24,818 nt of DNA, taken from Lachnospiraceae bacterium UBA6403. Its GTDB lineage: Bacteria > Bacillota > Clostridia > Lachnospirales > Lachnospiraceae. The first letter of the stretch is position 1, and each line of letters begins with the position of its first letter. The DNA is taken from positions 5,463-30,280 of the forward strand of contig DJPV01000028.1 of assembly GCA_002437435.1 (NCBI GenBank). Direction: 5' to 3'. The translations under genes were made by a program, and so were the position numbers. The notes under the pieces were generated by a model. It did no database searches. It had not been told where the DNA came from and saw only the letters and a list, made by a program, of their open reading frames with translations. This document shows positions 1 to 8,338 of this stretch, in pieces.

Positions 1-533
1 GAAATCAGGATCAGGGAGATTGCTGACAATTTTTGTTTCCATTTGTGCCGGATGAAGAAATAGATTCCGGCAAGCAGGCACAGAATAATGATAGCAGGAA
101 TATTCACATCATATTCGGATAAGCTTACATAGCCGGTAGCCTTTAACAGCATACTGATTCCGGTAGCGAGGATCAGCGCGAGGATAACCGGCTTGATGCC
201 ATACAGGAAGCCCTGTACATAGGTGTTTTTCGTCAGGTTTTTTAATACTGCCGCAATTAACAATATAATGAAAAAGGACGGAGTGACGACACCAAGAGTA
301 GCAATGATGCCGCCCGGCAGTCCTGCCTGTGTCGAGCCGACATAGGTTGCCATGTTGACTGCGATCGGGCCGGGTGTCGATTCACAAACACCGATAAAAT
401 TATAAAAGGTATTCTCACTCATCCAGTTATGGCGTGTGACCGCATCCTGGATCAGCGGGATCATGCCGAAGCCGCCGCCGAAGCTGAACAGCCCTACTTT
501 GAAAAATTCAATAAACAATATCAGATAGATCAT
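1..533 (-). CDS. chrA: Chromate transporter family protein, half-size (partial, 3' end outside window)
   Basis: Reading the minus strand from the ATG at 533 gives an open frame of 177 codons that runs off the window edge with no stop. The protein starts MIYLILFIEFFKVGLFSFGG and holds the CHR-family signatures FSFGGG near residues 17-22 and ESTPGPIAVN near 50-59, followed by hydrophobic segments. Half-size CHR proteins are about 180-200 aa and usually occur as pairs that work together as an inner-membrane anion (chromate/sulfate-like) transporter; the true substrate cannot be told from sequence. Its ATG overlaps the stop of the upstream partner gene (ATGA), so translation is probably coupled. 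The family call is firm; the chromate function is only a family name. Confidence 0.88.
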   Translation of the reverse strand, partial: MIYLILFIEFFKVGLFSFGGGFGMIPLIQDAVTRHNWMSENTFYNFIGVCESTPGPIAVNMATYVGSTQAGLPGGIIATLGVVTPSFFIILLIAAVLKNLTKNTYVQGFLYGIKPVILALILATGISMLLKATGYVSLSEYDVNIPAIIILCLLAGIYFFIRHKWKQKLSAISLILI

Positions 534-1096
534 TTGCCGGTATCCTCCTTTCGGATTCTCTTAAGAGAGGTACAGAAGATGCCGATGATACCACCTGCAA
601 GGATCAGCAGAATTGCATTCACAGATTTTGAAAGCAGTTCACCGATCACCATAATCACAAAAACAACGACAAATACAAGAACCGGTATCTTTTTCCGGTC
701 AAGTGTCTTCATCATGCCGATTCCGGCTGTAAGGATCAGAAAAGCAACTGCACACTTAATGCCAACAAAGGCATATGCTACATATTTATTTGCAATAAAA
801 GCATCAAAAAATAATGAAATGACAAATATAATAATAACGGAGGGAAGACAGACGCCGAGGGTCGCCGCGAGACTGCCCCAGAATCCCTTTTGCTTATAAC
901 CTACAAAGGTAGCAAGATTGATCGCCAGTGGACCGGGCGTGGATTCAGCGATCGCGATCACTTCGATCAGCTCATCTTCCGTAAGCCAGTTCCGTTTTGC
1001 AACCACTTCTTCCCGGATCTGTGCGATCATTGCATAGCCGCCTCCAAATGTAAATAATCCGATTTTAAAGAAAATAATAAATAAAGAAAATAACAT
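530..1096 (-). CDS. chrA: Chromate transporter family protein, half-size partner
   Basis: A 188-aa membrane protein starting MLFSLFIIFFKIGLFTFGGG. It carries the same two CHR signatures as its neighbour (FTFGGGYAM and ESTPGPLAIN) and about five hydrophobic segments. The start at 1096 is preferred over an in-frame codon at 1132 because GGAGG lies at 1104-1108 with a 7-nt gap, and because the family conserves this N-terminus. The stop shares ATGA with the start of the second half-size gene, as expected for a two-gene ChrA heterodimer operon. Such pairs are common in Clostridia and are often not proven chromate exporters. It is transcribed away from trkA. Confidence 0.9.
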   Translation of the reverse strand: MLFSLFIIFFKIGLFTFGGGYAMIAQIREEVVAKRNWLTEDELIEVIAIAESTPGPLAINLATFVGYKQKGFWGSLAATLGVCLPSVIIIFVISLFFDAFIANKYVAYAFVGIKCAVAFLILTAGIGMMKTLDRKKIPVLVFVVVFVIMVIGELLSKSVNAILLILAGGIIGIFCTSLKRIRKEDTGK

Positions 1097-1103
1097 ATCA
1101 GTT

Positions 1104-1120
1104 CCTCCAAAAGGAGTATA
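1104..1120 (-). promoter_or_regulatory. Possible extended -10 and very short leader of the chr pair
   Basis: On the minus strand TGTTATACT (TG plus one base, then TATACT at 1120-1115) forms an extended -10 with no good -35. A start about seven bases downstream would fall near 1108, so the message would begin almost at its own GGAGG (1108-1104). This is plausible but unproven; the real promoter may lie further upstream. Confidence 0.3.
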
Positions 1121-1184
1121 ACATACAATCAAACTAAACTTTAGCTAAAATTTTCAAATATCGCTGTACATATAGAAAAAAGGT

Positions 1185-1210
1185 GTTACAATCAAAAATG
1201 ACGCTATAAT
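1185..1210 (+). promoter_or_regulatory. Candidate promoter of trkA-trkH
   Basis: A perfect TATAAT lies at 1205-1210, about 50 bp before the trkA start. The best -35-like hexamer is GTTACA at 1185-1190, but the 14-nt spacer is short, so only the -10 is convincing. Confidence 0.4.
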
Positions 1211-1260
1211 ATGATGAGCGAATTACGTGAAAAAATACGCCAGGATGGTGGAGGTAAGTG

Positions 1261-2670
1261 ATGTTTAAGCAGCGAGGCGCGAAGAAAACGGGTCTTAATA
1301 TATTGATCATTGGATGTGGTAAAGTCGGAACGGCATTGACCAGACAGTTATGCAAGGAAGGGCATGATATAACAGTCATTGATAAAAATGCAGATAAGGT
1401 TGAGATGAATGTCAATCAGTATGACGTTATGGGAATCTGCGGAAACGGTGCCAGCTATAGTGTACTGATGGAAGCAGGCGTTGAAAGTGCCGATCTCGTG
1501 ATCGCGGTAACGAACTCTGACGAATTGAACCTGCTTTGCTGTACGATCGCAAAACAGGGACGTGACTGCGCAACGGTAGCACGTGTCAGAAATCCGGATT
1601 ATAGTAAAGAGATCAAATATCTGAAAAAGAGCCTGGGGCTTACCATGGTTATCAATCCGGAGCTTGAAACAGCAACGGAGGTTGCCCGTGTACTCTATAT
1701 GCCGACAGCTCTGGAGATCAATTCCTTTGCACATGGTCAGGCGGAGATGACGAAGATCAAGATCCCGGATCACAATATGTTAGATGGGTTATCTGTAGCT
1801 CACCTTGGCCAACAGCTTATGGATCGTGCGAAGAATATCAATATTCTGATCTGTGCGGTTGAAAGAGATGGAGAGGTCTATATTCCATCCGGCCATTTCA
1901 AGTTGCATGCCGGAGATGTGCTTTCATTTGTTGGCTCTCGCCCGATGAGCCGTGCATTTCTTGATTTTATCGGATTCAAGACGAATCGTGTCAGTGACGC
2001 GATGATTGTTGGCGGTGGTGATGTTGCATATTATCTTGCAAATCAGTTGATCAACATGGGAATCGATGTGAAGATCATCGAGAAAGAGAAGGATCGTTGC
2101 GAGCGGCTCAGTATCCTGCTCCCAAAAGCAGTTATCATCAATGCAGATGGAACCGATCAGGATGTATTAAAAGAAGAAGGCTTAAGCAATGCAGAATCTT
2201 TTGTTGCCTTAACCGGGATTGATGAGGAAAATATTCTTCTGACATTACATGCCAGACATGTATCGGGTGCGAAGACGATCACGAAGATAAACCGGAGTAA
2301 TTTCAAAGAAGTTATCAGTAATCTGAATCTTGGAAGTGTATTCTATCCAAGCTTTATCACAGCGGAGACCATTACTGCTTATGTTCGAGCAAAATCAAAT
2401 ACACGTTCCATGAACAGCAGTGTTCAGACATTGTACCATATGTTTGATTTCCGTGTAGAAGCGATCGAGTTCCGTGTGGATGAGGCATCCGAGGTAACGA
2501 GCAAGCCTTTGATGGATCTGAAGTTGAAGAAAGATGTACTGATCGCATTTATCAACAGAAATGGTACGATCATTACACCATCCGGTCATGATGCGATCGA
2601 AGTCGGAGATACCGCTATGGTAGTAACGACACATACAGGATTTAATGATATCCAGGATATCCTGGCATAA
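1261..2670 (+). CDS. trkA: Trk/Ktr potassium uptake regulatory subunit TrkA
   Basis: A 469-aa cytoplasmic protein with the double RCK layout of TrkA. The first nucleotide-binding fold has GCGKVG at residues 18-23 and the acidic ribose-binding residue D41; the second has GGGDVA at 251-256. Each is followed by a TrkA-C (RCK_C) segment, and the length matches the family (about 450-470 aa). Known role: TrkA binds NAD(H) or ATP on the cytoplasmic face and gates the TrkH channel. GGAGG at 1250-1254 sits 6 nt before ATG 1261; a GTG at 1258 is in frame but only 3 nt from the site, so 1261 is chosen. trkH follows after 35 bp. RCK_C domains in Firmicutes often bind c-di-AMP; nothing here proves that. 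Confidence 0.96.
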   Translation: MFKQRGAKKTGLNILIIGCGKVGTALTRQLCKEGHDITVIDKNADKVEMNVNQYDVMGICGNGASYSVLMEAGVESADLVIAVTNSDELNLLCCTIAKQGRDCATVARVRNPDYSKEIKYLKKSLGLTMVINPELETATEVARVLYMPTALEINSFAHGQAEMTKIKIPDHNMLDGLSVAHLGQQLMDRAKNINILICAVERDGEVYIPSGHFKLHAGDVLSFVGSRPMSRAFLDFIGFKTNRVSDAMIVGGGDVAYYLANQLINMGIDVKIIEKEKDRCERLSILLPKAVIINADGTDQDVLKEEGLSNAESFVALTGIDEENILLTLHARHVSGAKTITKINRSNFKEVISNLNLGSVFYPSFITAETITAYVRAKSNTRSMNSSVQTLYHMFDFRVEAIEFRVDEASEVTSKPLMDLKLKKDVLIAFINRNGTIITPSGHDAIEVGDTAMVVTTHTGFNDIQDILA

Positions 2671-2705
2671 GAAATAAGTGTTTTTTAAAGGAAAAATAGG
2701 AAGCT

Positions 2706-4166
2706 ATGAATCGGTCAATGATTTTATACGTGGTCGGACATGTGGTTATGCTGGAGGGCGTTATGCTTCTTCTGCCATGTCTGGTTTCGTTGATTTATCA
2801 GGAAAGTGAAGGAATTGATTATCTGGTGATGGCAGTCATCTGTATGTTGATCGGAGCCATCATTGTAAAACATAAACCTAAAGTAAATATATTTTATCTG
2901 AAAGAGGGATGCATTGCTACGGCGCTCAGCTGGATCGCACTTAGTATATTTGGTGCGCTTCCAATGTGCATATCAGGAGATATCCCATCTTTTACAAATG
3001 CATTATTTGAGACGATCTCCGGTTTTACAACCACGGGAGCCAGTATCTTAAATGATGTGGAAGCGGTATCACGAACGACAGTGTTCTGGAGAAGTTTTAC
3101 ACACTGGATCGGTGGTATGGGAGTTCTGGTATTCCTGCTTGCGGTGCTGCCGCTTAGTGGCGGTTCAAATATAAATCTGATGAAAGCAGAGAGCCCGGGA
3201 CCTTCTGTCGGTAAGCTTGTGCCGAAGATCAAATATACGGCACAGATCTTATATGTTATTTATATTGTATTGACGGTTGTAGAGATCATCTTATTAATAG
3301 CCGGAGGAATGCCGGTTTTTCATGCATTCTGTACAGGATTTGGGACTGCGGGTACAGGTGGATTTGGAACGATGAATGACAGTTTTGCCAGTTTTTCACC
3401 ATATTTGCAGTGGGTAGTAACAATCTTCATGATCTTATTTGGTGTGAATTTCAATGCATACTATCTGATCTTATTTGGCAATATTAAAAAGGCGTTGAAG
3501 ATGGAGGAGGTACGAACTTATTTTCTCATTATCGTAGCAGCGATCACGGTTCTTGTATTGAATCTGATGCATACGATGAACGGGTTCTGGACGGCGCTCC
3601 GCCATGCATCTTTTCAGGTTGCTTCGATCATAACAACGACCGGATTTTCCAGTGTGGATTTTGACCAGTGGAACCAGACATGTAAGACGATATTGGTTAT
3701 CCTGATGTTTATCGGTGCATGCGCAGGCAGTACCGGTGGTGGTATCAAGGTATCCAGATTTATCATTGTCGTAAAAAATGTGATAAAAGAGTTGAATTCT
3801 TATCTGCATCCAAAGAGTATCAAGAAGATCAAAATGGATGGCAAGCCGGTAGAGCATGAAGTGGTACGCGCGGTAAATGTATATTTTATAACATTTATCA
3901 TCCTGTTTGCAGCGTCCGTACTGCTGATCTCCTTTGAAGGAAAAGATATGACATCAAACTTTACAGCCGTTGCAGCAACGATCAATAACATCGGACCGGG
4001 ACTGGAGCTGGTTGGTCCGACGAAGAATTTCAGTGTATATGGAACATTTTCCAAATATGTGCTGATGTTTGATATGCTTGCCGGAAGACTGGAACTGTTT
4101 CCATTGCTCTTATTATTCTATCCGCCGGCATGGAAAGAATTACTGGCGGTCAGACGCAGAAAATAA
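2706..4166 (+). CDS. trkH: Trk/Ktr potassium uptake channel subunit TrkH
   Basis: A 486-aa polytopic membrane protein with the four repeated M1-P-M2 units of the SKT superfamily. The pore-loop filter sequences are visible in order: SGFTTTGAS, GTAGTGGFG, ITTTGFSS and NNIGPGLE, with the filter glycine present in each. Known role: K+ translocation across the membrane, gated by TrkA. A weak AGGAA site precedes the ATG at 2706. The C-terminus RRRK and the stop at 4166 lie inside the 3' end of the convergent regulator gene (27-bp overlap), and no terminator separates them. Confidence 0.96.
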   Translation: MNRSMILYVVGHVVMLEGVMLLLPCLVSLIYQESEGIDYLVMAVICMLIGAIIVKHKPKVNIFYLKEGCIATALSWIALSIFGALPMCISGDIPSFTNALFETISGFTTTGASILNDVEAVSRTTVFWRSFTHWIGGMGVLVFLLAVLPLSGGSNINLMKAESPGPSVGKLVPKIKYTAQILYVIYIVLTVVEIILLIAGGMPVFHAFCTGFGTAGTGGFGTMNDSFASFSPYLQWVVTIFMILFGVNFNAYYLILFGNIKKALKMEEVRTYFLIIVAAITVLVLNLMHTMNGFWTALRHASFQVASIITTTGFSSVDFDQWNQTCKTILVILMFIGACAGSTGGGIKVSRFIIVVKNVIKELNSYLHPKSIKKIKMDGKPVEHEVVRAVNVYFITFIILFAASVLLISFEGKDMTSNFTAVAATINNIGPGLELVGPTKNFSVYGTFSKYVLMFDMLAGRLELFPLLLLFYPPAWKELLAVRRRK

Positions 4167-5303
4167 TTCAAGATAGCTGCGTACCTGAAAAGCAGTCATC
4201 AGCTCAAAACGGATGGATGGATCATCTAAAGCAAGATTTAATTCCTCTCTTAATATACGTACACGATAATTGACGGTGTTCCTGTGACAGAATAGAGCAC
4301 CGGCAATTTTTTGTATACTGCCATCACAGAGCAGATACTGGTAGAGTGTTTCCAGATAATCTGTATGGTGCCGTTCATCATATGTAATGATGCTGCCTAG
4401 CATGGCGTTTACATATTCTGTAAGAATATCCGTGTTGTTTACTGATAAAAGAAGTTTATAAAATCCCATATCGTCGAAAAAGAACAGGCTGCTGTTCTTT
4501 TTTTGTGCCATAAGAGCAGCACACTGCCCCTGTAAAAATGCCTGACTTAGTCCGGTCAGTTCTATGGTCGGTGCGCTGATTCCGATATGTATGGAATCAG
4601 TTCCTGCGGATTCGCCCATATGATACAGAAGCCGGGTAAGCTCCTGTTCCAGCCGTTCATTTGACCGTGCAGAGCAGATCAGCAGAGTATAGTCGGAACC
4701 GTTGACAAATGTATATGGCAGATTATAGATTCTGACCAGACGCGTTAGCAGATTTTGAAGAAAACATGGTATATATATGAGCTGGTATTGTGCATCCGCC
4801 TGAAATCCATGCTCATATAAGACAGGCAGACTGATTTCCATAAGGGCTTTATCATTTGGGTGAAAGATTACGCGTGAAAGAGCTGTTGAGATTGCCTGAC
4901 TGGTCTGGGTGTCGTCAAATATCCGGTTGTAATAATCGTGTGTGATATCGAAGATCCGTGTCTCCCATGGCATAAGAAAGAGCGGATATTGTTTCTGGTC
5001 ACATAGCTTACGGATACGGTCAGAGATATCGGAACGGTTCAGATATCCACCGATATTGATGATAAGGCCACAGGTTTCATGCTCGATCAGTCCCTTGATG
5101 AAATTGTATAACCAGTATTCATTTCCACATAGGACGCCGGTCGTAATGATCAGTTCACCGCCGTGCAGGAATTCCAGTGTATCGGGATCTTCTGATATAT
5201 AGACCCAGTTCATCAGGTGATCCAGCCCATCTTCCCCTGCGATCAGATTCAGACCGTAGGTATCCTTTGTCTCTTTATATAAATCTCGTAATAATATTGC
5301 CAT
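4140..5303 (-). CDS. PucR/CdaR-family transcriptional regulator
   Basis: A 387-aa protein with a PucR-type N-terminal domain (about residues 1-125) and a C-terminal PucR helix-turn-helix (about 315-375), where the recognition region reads GSIQKIAGALFCHRNTVNYR, typical of HTH_30. The middle region is weakly GGDEF-like, as in CdaR regulators. AAAGGAA lies about 9 nt before the ATG at 5303. PucR-family members usually activate catabolic genes for purines, amino acids or GABA in response to a small ligand. It is divergent from a gabT-like gene across a 401-bp region, so control of that gene is the natural inference. The 3' end overlaps trkH by 27 bp on the opposite strand. Confidence 0.88.
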   Translation of the reverse strand: MAILLRDLYKETKDTYGLNLIAGEDGLDHLMNWVYISEDPDTLEFLHGGELIITTGVLCGNEYWLYNFIKGLIEHETCGLIINIGGYLNRSDISDRIRKLCDQKQYPLFLMPWETRIFDITHDYYNRIFDDTQTSQAISTALSRVIFHPNDKALMEISLPVLYEHGFQADAQYQLIYIPCFLQNLLTRLVRIYNLPYTFVNGSDYTLLICSARSNERLEQELTRLLYHMGESAGTDSIHIGISAPTIELTGLSQAFLQGQCAALMAQKKNSSLFFFDDMGFYKLLLSVNNTDILTEYVNAMLGSIITYDERHHTDYLETLYQYLLCDGSIQKIAGALFCHRNTVNYRVRILREELNLALDDPSIRFELMTAFQVRSYLELFSASDRQ

Positions 5304-5704
5304 GTGTAAGATTCCTTTCTTAGCAGCATTTGATAATGGTCATTTATGTATGGATAAGAAGTCGGTTCGATCAAAATATGATCTGTGCGTGCCGGATTTG
5401 AAGCAATTTGATTATGACTGCCTGAAATATGCTTAATTATATAAGGTTTTTATCAACTGTTGCTTAACATACTAAACCACTGATTTGTGCTGCAACTTAC
5501 AATAAATCAACAATATCATAGAAAATATGCGCCTGTCAAATGTATACTTGTGCTATCAACACAAATAAAATCGGAAGTTTTGTGCTGACAGGATATAGCA
5601 GCCTGTTTTCATGAATGGCATACTGTAGAAAATTCAAAAGAGCAAATAGATGAACGGCACAGATACAAAGGCCGTCCGTATTAAAAAGATGGAGGATGAT
5701 GCAT
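5304..5704. promoter_or_regulatory. Divergent control region between PucR-type regulator and gabT, with repeated TTGTGCTR motif
   Basis: This 401-bp AT-rich gap has no credible gene. It contains three copies of TTGTGCTR at 5485-5492, 5548-5555 and 5580-5587, spaced 63 and 32 bp apart, close to whole helical turns. The middle copy is part of an inverted repeat TTGTG-N7-CACAA (5548-5564). A -10-like TATACT sits at 5543-5548 without a clear -35. These are candidate operator sites for the PucR-type regulator. Confidence 0.4.
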
Positions 5705-7063
5705 ATGTTAAGAACAGATTTACCGGAAATAATAACAGAGACTTTACCTGGTCCTAAGGCGCAGGCAATCATAGACAGGAGAGCGCAGGCAGTTCCAAAT
5801 GCGATCCGTTGCGCATATCCGGTCGTTATAGAACGTGGCGAAGGAGCCATGATCGAGGATGTCGATGGCAACAAGTTCTTAGACTGGATTGGTGGTGTCG
5901 GTGTATTGAATATCGGGTTTTCCCAGCCGGAGGTTGTTGAAGCGGTAAAAGCACAGGCAGATAAATATTTCCACGGTATGTTTAACGTTGTAACACATGA
6001 GGGCTATGTAGCACTCGCAGAGAAGTTATCCAGCATTGCGCCTGTAAAGGGCGACAGCAGGAAAGCTTTCTTTGCAAACAGTGGTGCTGAAGCAGATGAG
6101 AATGCCGTTAAGGTAGCAAAAGCATATACAAAGCGTCCAAATATTATCGTATTCTCCGGTGCATTCCATGGAAGAACACATTTCACAATGGCGATGACAT
6201 CAAAGAAAGCGTATGCAAAGGATATGGGACCATTGGCAGCCGGTGTGTTCCGTGCACAGTTCCCATATTATTATAGAAATCCGGAAGGAATGCCTGCTGA
6301 TAAAGCTGTTGATTACTATATAAAATCCATCTACGATGTATTTGAACAGTGTGCAGCAGCAGATACGATCGCAGCGATCGTTGTTGAACCACTTCAGGGC
6401 GAGGGCGGTTTCATCCCTGCACCGATCGAATGGGTAAAAGCAGTTCGTAAGATCTGTGATGAAAACGGCATCCTGCTGATCGCAGATGAAGTACAGAGTG
6501 GTTTCTGCAGAACCGGTCGTATGTTTGCTTCTGTTTACTGGCAGGAGGCAGGTGTAGAGCCTGATATCATCGCAACAGCAAAATCTATCGCAGCCGGTGT
6601 TCCATTGTCAGCAATTATTGCAAGAACCGAGGTTATGGATGCAGTTCCGGCAGGAACGATCGGTGGAACCTATTGTGGTAACCCGCTGGCATGTGCCGCT
6701 TCCTTAAAGACGATCGAGATTATGGAGAGAGATCATCTGGCAGAGCGCTCCTGTGAGATCGGCAAGAAGGTTACAGAACGTTATCTGGAAATGCAGAAGA
6801 AATATTCGGTTATCGGTGATGTCAGAGGACTTGGCGGTATGATTGGTATCGAATTCGTAAAAGATCAGGAGACAAAAGAACCGGATGCAGCATTTACATC
6901 TGACCTGATCCAGACCTGTGCGAAGAAAGGTCTGTTAGTAGAAGGCGCAGGAACTTATAACAATGTAATTCGTTTCCTTGCACCGCTTGTAATGACAGAT
7001 GAGCAGCTTGCAGCAGGTCTTGATATCTTTGAAGCATCCATTAAAGAATGTCTGGGTCATTAG
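5705..7063 (+). CDS. gabT: Class-III aminotransferase, probable 4-aminobutyrate aminotransferase
   Basis: A 452-aa fold-type I PLP enzyme. Visible landmarks are the cofactor phosphate loop NSGAEADENAVK, FSGAFHGRT, the ring-binding Asp in IADEVQSGFCRTG, the Schiff-base Lys (K293) in ATAKSIAAGVPLSA, and the GGTYCGNPLACAA segment. These fit GabT: transfer of the amino group of GABA (or a similar omega-amino acid) to 2-oxoglutarate. Ornithine or acetylornithine aminotransferase activity is possible, but the length and motifs favour GabT. GGAGG at 5691-5695 abuts two in-frame ATGs (5696, 5699), while ATG 5705 is 9 nt away, so 5705 is chosen. No succinate-semialdehyde dehydrogenase gene is nearby. 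It ends in a strong terminator. Confidence 0.9.
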   Translation: MLRTDLPEIITETLPGPKAQAIIDRRAQAVPNAIRCAYPVVIERGEGAMIEDVDGNKFLDWIGGVGVLNIGFSQPEVVEAVKAQADKYFHGMFNVVTHEGYVALAEKLSSIAPVKGDSRKAFFANSGAEADENAVKVAKAYTKRPNIIVFSGAFHGRTHFTMAMTSKKAYAKDMGPLAAGVFRAQFPYYYRNPEGMPADKAVDYYIKSIYDVFEQCAAADTIAAIVVEPLQGEGGFIPAPIEWVKAVRKICDENGILLIADEVQSGFCRTGRMFASVYWQEAGVEPDIIATAKSIAAGVPLSAIIARTEVMDAVPAGTIGGTYCGNPLACAASLKTIEIMERDHLAERSCEIGKKVTERYLEMQKKYSVIGDVRGLGGMIGIEFVKDQETKEPDAAFTSDLIQTCAKKGLLVEGAGTYNNVIRFLAPLVMTDEQLAAGLDIFEASIKECLGH

Positions 7064-7137
7064 TAATTATTTGAAATTATAAGAATTAATTTTTAACAAT
7101 TTTAAATCATCGAAAATTACTTTAAATTATTATAAAT

Positions 7138-7206
7138 ACAGTCATTTCGGATAATGTATTGTTCCAAATGGAGCAATCTGTTATCTGAAGTGGCTGTTTT
7201 TGTTTT
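7138..7206 (+). terminator. Intrinsic terminator after gabT
   Basis: Left arm 7138-7162 and right arm 7167-7197 pair nearly throughout if G-U pairs are allowed (ACAGTCATTT with AAGTGGCTGT outside; ATTGTTCC with GGAGCAAT around an AAAT loop inside), followed by TTTTTGTTTT. It is an unusually long but clear Rho-independent terminator. Confidence 0.85.
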
Positions 7207-7288
7207 ATGAAAAGGTTTGTATCATAAAAAATGCTCCACGTAACTATTCAGTTTACAAATCTTAACTGCTCCGCAATAGAGATGATGG

Positions 7289-7315
7289 CATTTTGATGCA
7301 TTTTGATGCTATAAA
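7289..7315 (+). promoter_or_regulatory. Extended -10 and 10-bp tandem repeat before the YdcF-like gene
   Basis: GCATTTTGAT occurs twice head to tail (7289-7298, 7299-7308), directly followed by an extended -10 (TGCTATAAA, hexamer 7310-7315). If used, transcription would begin near 7322. That excludes the upstream in-frame TTG/ATG starts at 7293/7296 and supports a start at 7344 or 7365. Confidence 0.4.
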
Positions 7316-7364
7316 ACATGGAGTGGACTCCAGAAAAGGAGAATTGTGTAAAAAGACAGGAGGC

Positions 7365-8147
7365 ATGCAGAGAAAATTGAAGAAAAAAATATGGCTAAGA
7401 ATATTGTTATTTCTGGCAGGACTTGCAGGAGTATTCATATTTTTGTTTCCATTTATTACGAAAGGTATTAAAAATATAGGAAATTTAACAGGAGTTGTTT
7501 TTGGTATCTGCCTGATCTTATATGCAGTATGGTTTCATGGAGTGAATCACCGGGTTAAAAAATGGCTGACTCGTACTGCCGGAAAAGTGATATGTGGGAT
7601 CATTCTGTTGATCATGTTGATAGCAGTCGGATTTGCTGCAGCGGGAACGGTATGCATGGTAAAGGCATCAAACACCGTTCCGAAGGATGAAACGGTTATG
7701 ATCGTGCTTGGATGTGGTGTAAATGGTGACCGCCCGAGCCTGATGTTGACGGAACGTTTAGATGCGGCGTATGATTATCTGAATACACATAAAGATGTTG
7801 TATGTATTCTGTCCGGCGGACAGGGAAAAGGTGAAAATATCAGCGAGGCGGAATGCATGTACCGATATCTTACAGAAAAGGGAATCGCTGCCGATCGTTT
7901 ATATAAGGAAGACCGCTCTACTTCGACCAGAGAGAATCTTCTATATTCAAAAGAGATCATAGAAGAGAAAAATCTGGATCAACGGGTTATCATCGTAACA
8001 AATGAATTTCATGAATACCGGGCATCTGTTATTGCAGAACATACAGGTATAAAACCATCGGCGGTGTGCGGGAAAACGGCCTGGTGGTTACTGCCGACAT
8101 ATTATCTGAGGGAGCTTTATGGGATTGTTTTTGAGTGGATTTTTTAG
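7365..8147 (+). CDS. YdcF/SanA family (DUF218) membrane protein
   Basis: A 260-aa protein with three N-terminal hydrophobic segments (about residues 8-30, 42-62 and 72-96), then a DUF218 domain. Family motifs are clear: VMIVLGCGVNGDRPS, the RLDAAYDYL helix, CILSGGQGKGENISEAECM, the GIAADRLYKEDRSTSTRENL segment and VIIVTNEFHEYRAS. ElyC/SanA/YdcF proteins act in envelope integrity (undecaprenyl-phosphate use and peptidoglycan assembly in E. coli), with unclear chemistry. The start is uncertain: AGGAGG at 7358-7363 is only 1 nt from ATG 7365, a TTG at 7344 has AGGAG 2 nt away, and 7293/7296 are probably upstream of the transcript. MQRKLKKKIW looks like a natural N-terminus. It sits before the two-component and dlt-like genes. 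Confidence 0.85.
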   Translation: MQRKLKKKIWLRILLFLAGLAGVFIFLFPFITKGIKNIGNLTGVVFGICLILYAVWFHGVNHRVKKWLTRTAGKVICGIILLIMLIAVGFAAAGTVCMVKASNTVPKDETVMIVLGCGVNGDRPSLMLTERLDAAYDYLNTHKDVVCILSGGQGKGENISEAECMYRYLTEKGIAADRLYKEDRSTSTRENLLYSKEIIEEKNLDQRVIIVTNEFHEYRASVIAEHTGIKPSAVCGKTAWWLLPTYYLRELYGIVFEWIF

Positions 8148-8221
8148 ATACCTTAAATAAAAAACTTAAGAATCTTAAAAAATTGGATACAAAATGGATG
8201 TAATTTTTTGATATAACCTGA

Positions 8222-8280
8222 CTTAACAAATCTTAACAACGCATGACGCATACTTGAATTATAGACGCAAATGCTATAAT
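8222..8280 (+). promoter_or_regulatory. Promoter of the response regulator with upstream direct repeats
   Basis: An extended -10 (TGCTATAAT, hexamer 8275-8280) has TTGAAT at 8254-8259 as a possible -35 with a 15-nt spacer. Just upstream, TTAACA occurs at 8223-8228 and 8233-8238, one helical turn apart, in the style of OmpR/PhoB-family operators. The sequence TTAACAAATCTTAAC here closely matches TTTACAAATCTTAAC at 7252-7266 upstream of the YdcF-like gene. Confidence 0.55.
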
Positions 8281-8338
8281 GTGTGGATGGTTGTTGAAAA
8301 TTAAAATCAGGGCATATTAAAAAAGAGAGGATATGGTT

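Noticed and set aside
429..899. A 156-codon plus-strand open frame at the left end.
   Set aside because: It is antisense to the two CHR genes, which have full family motifs, coupled start/stop and a ribosome site.
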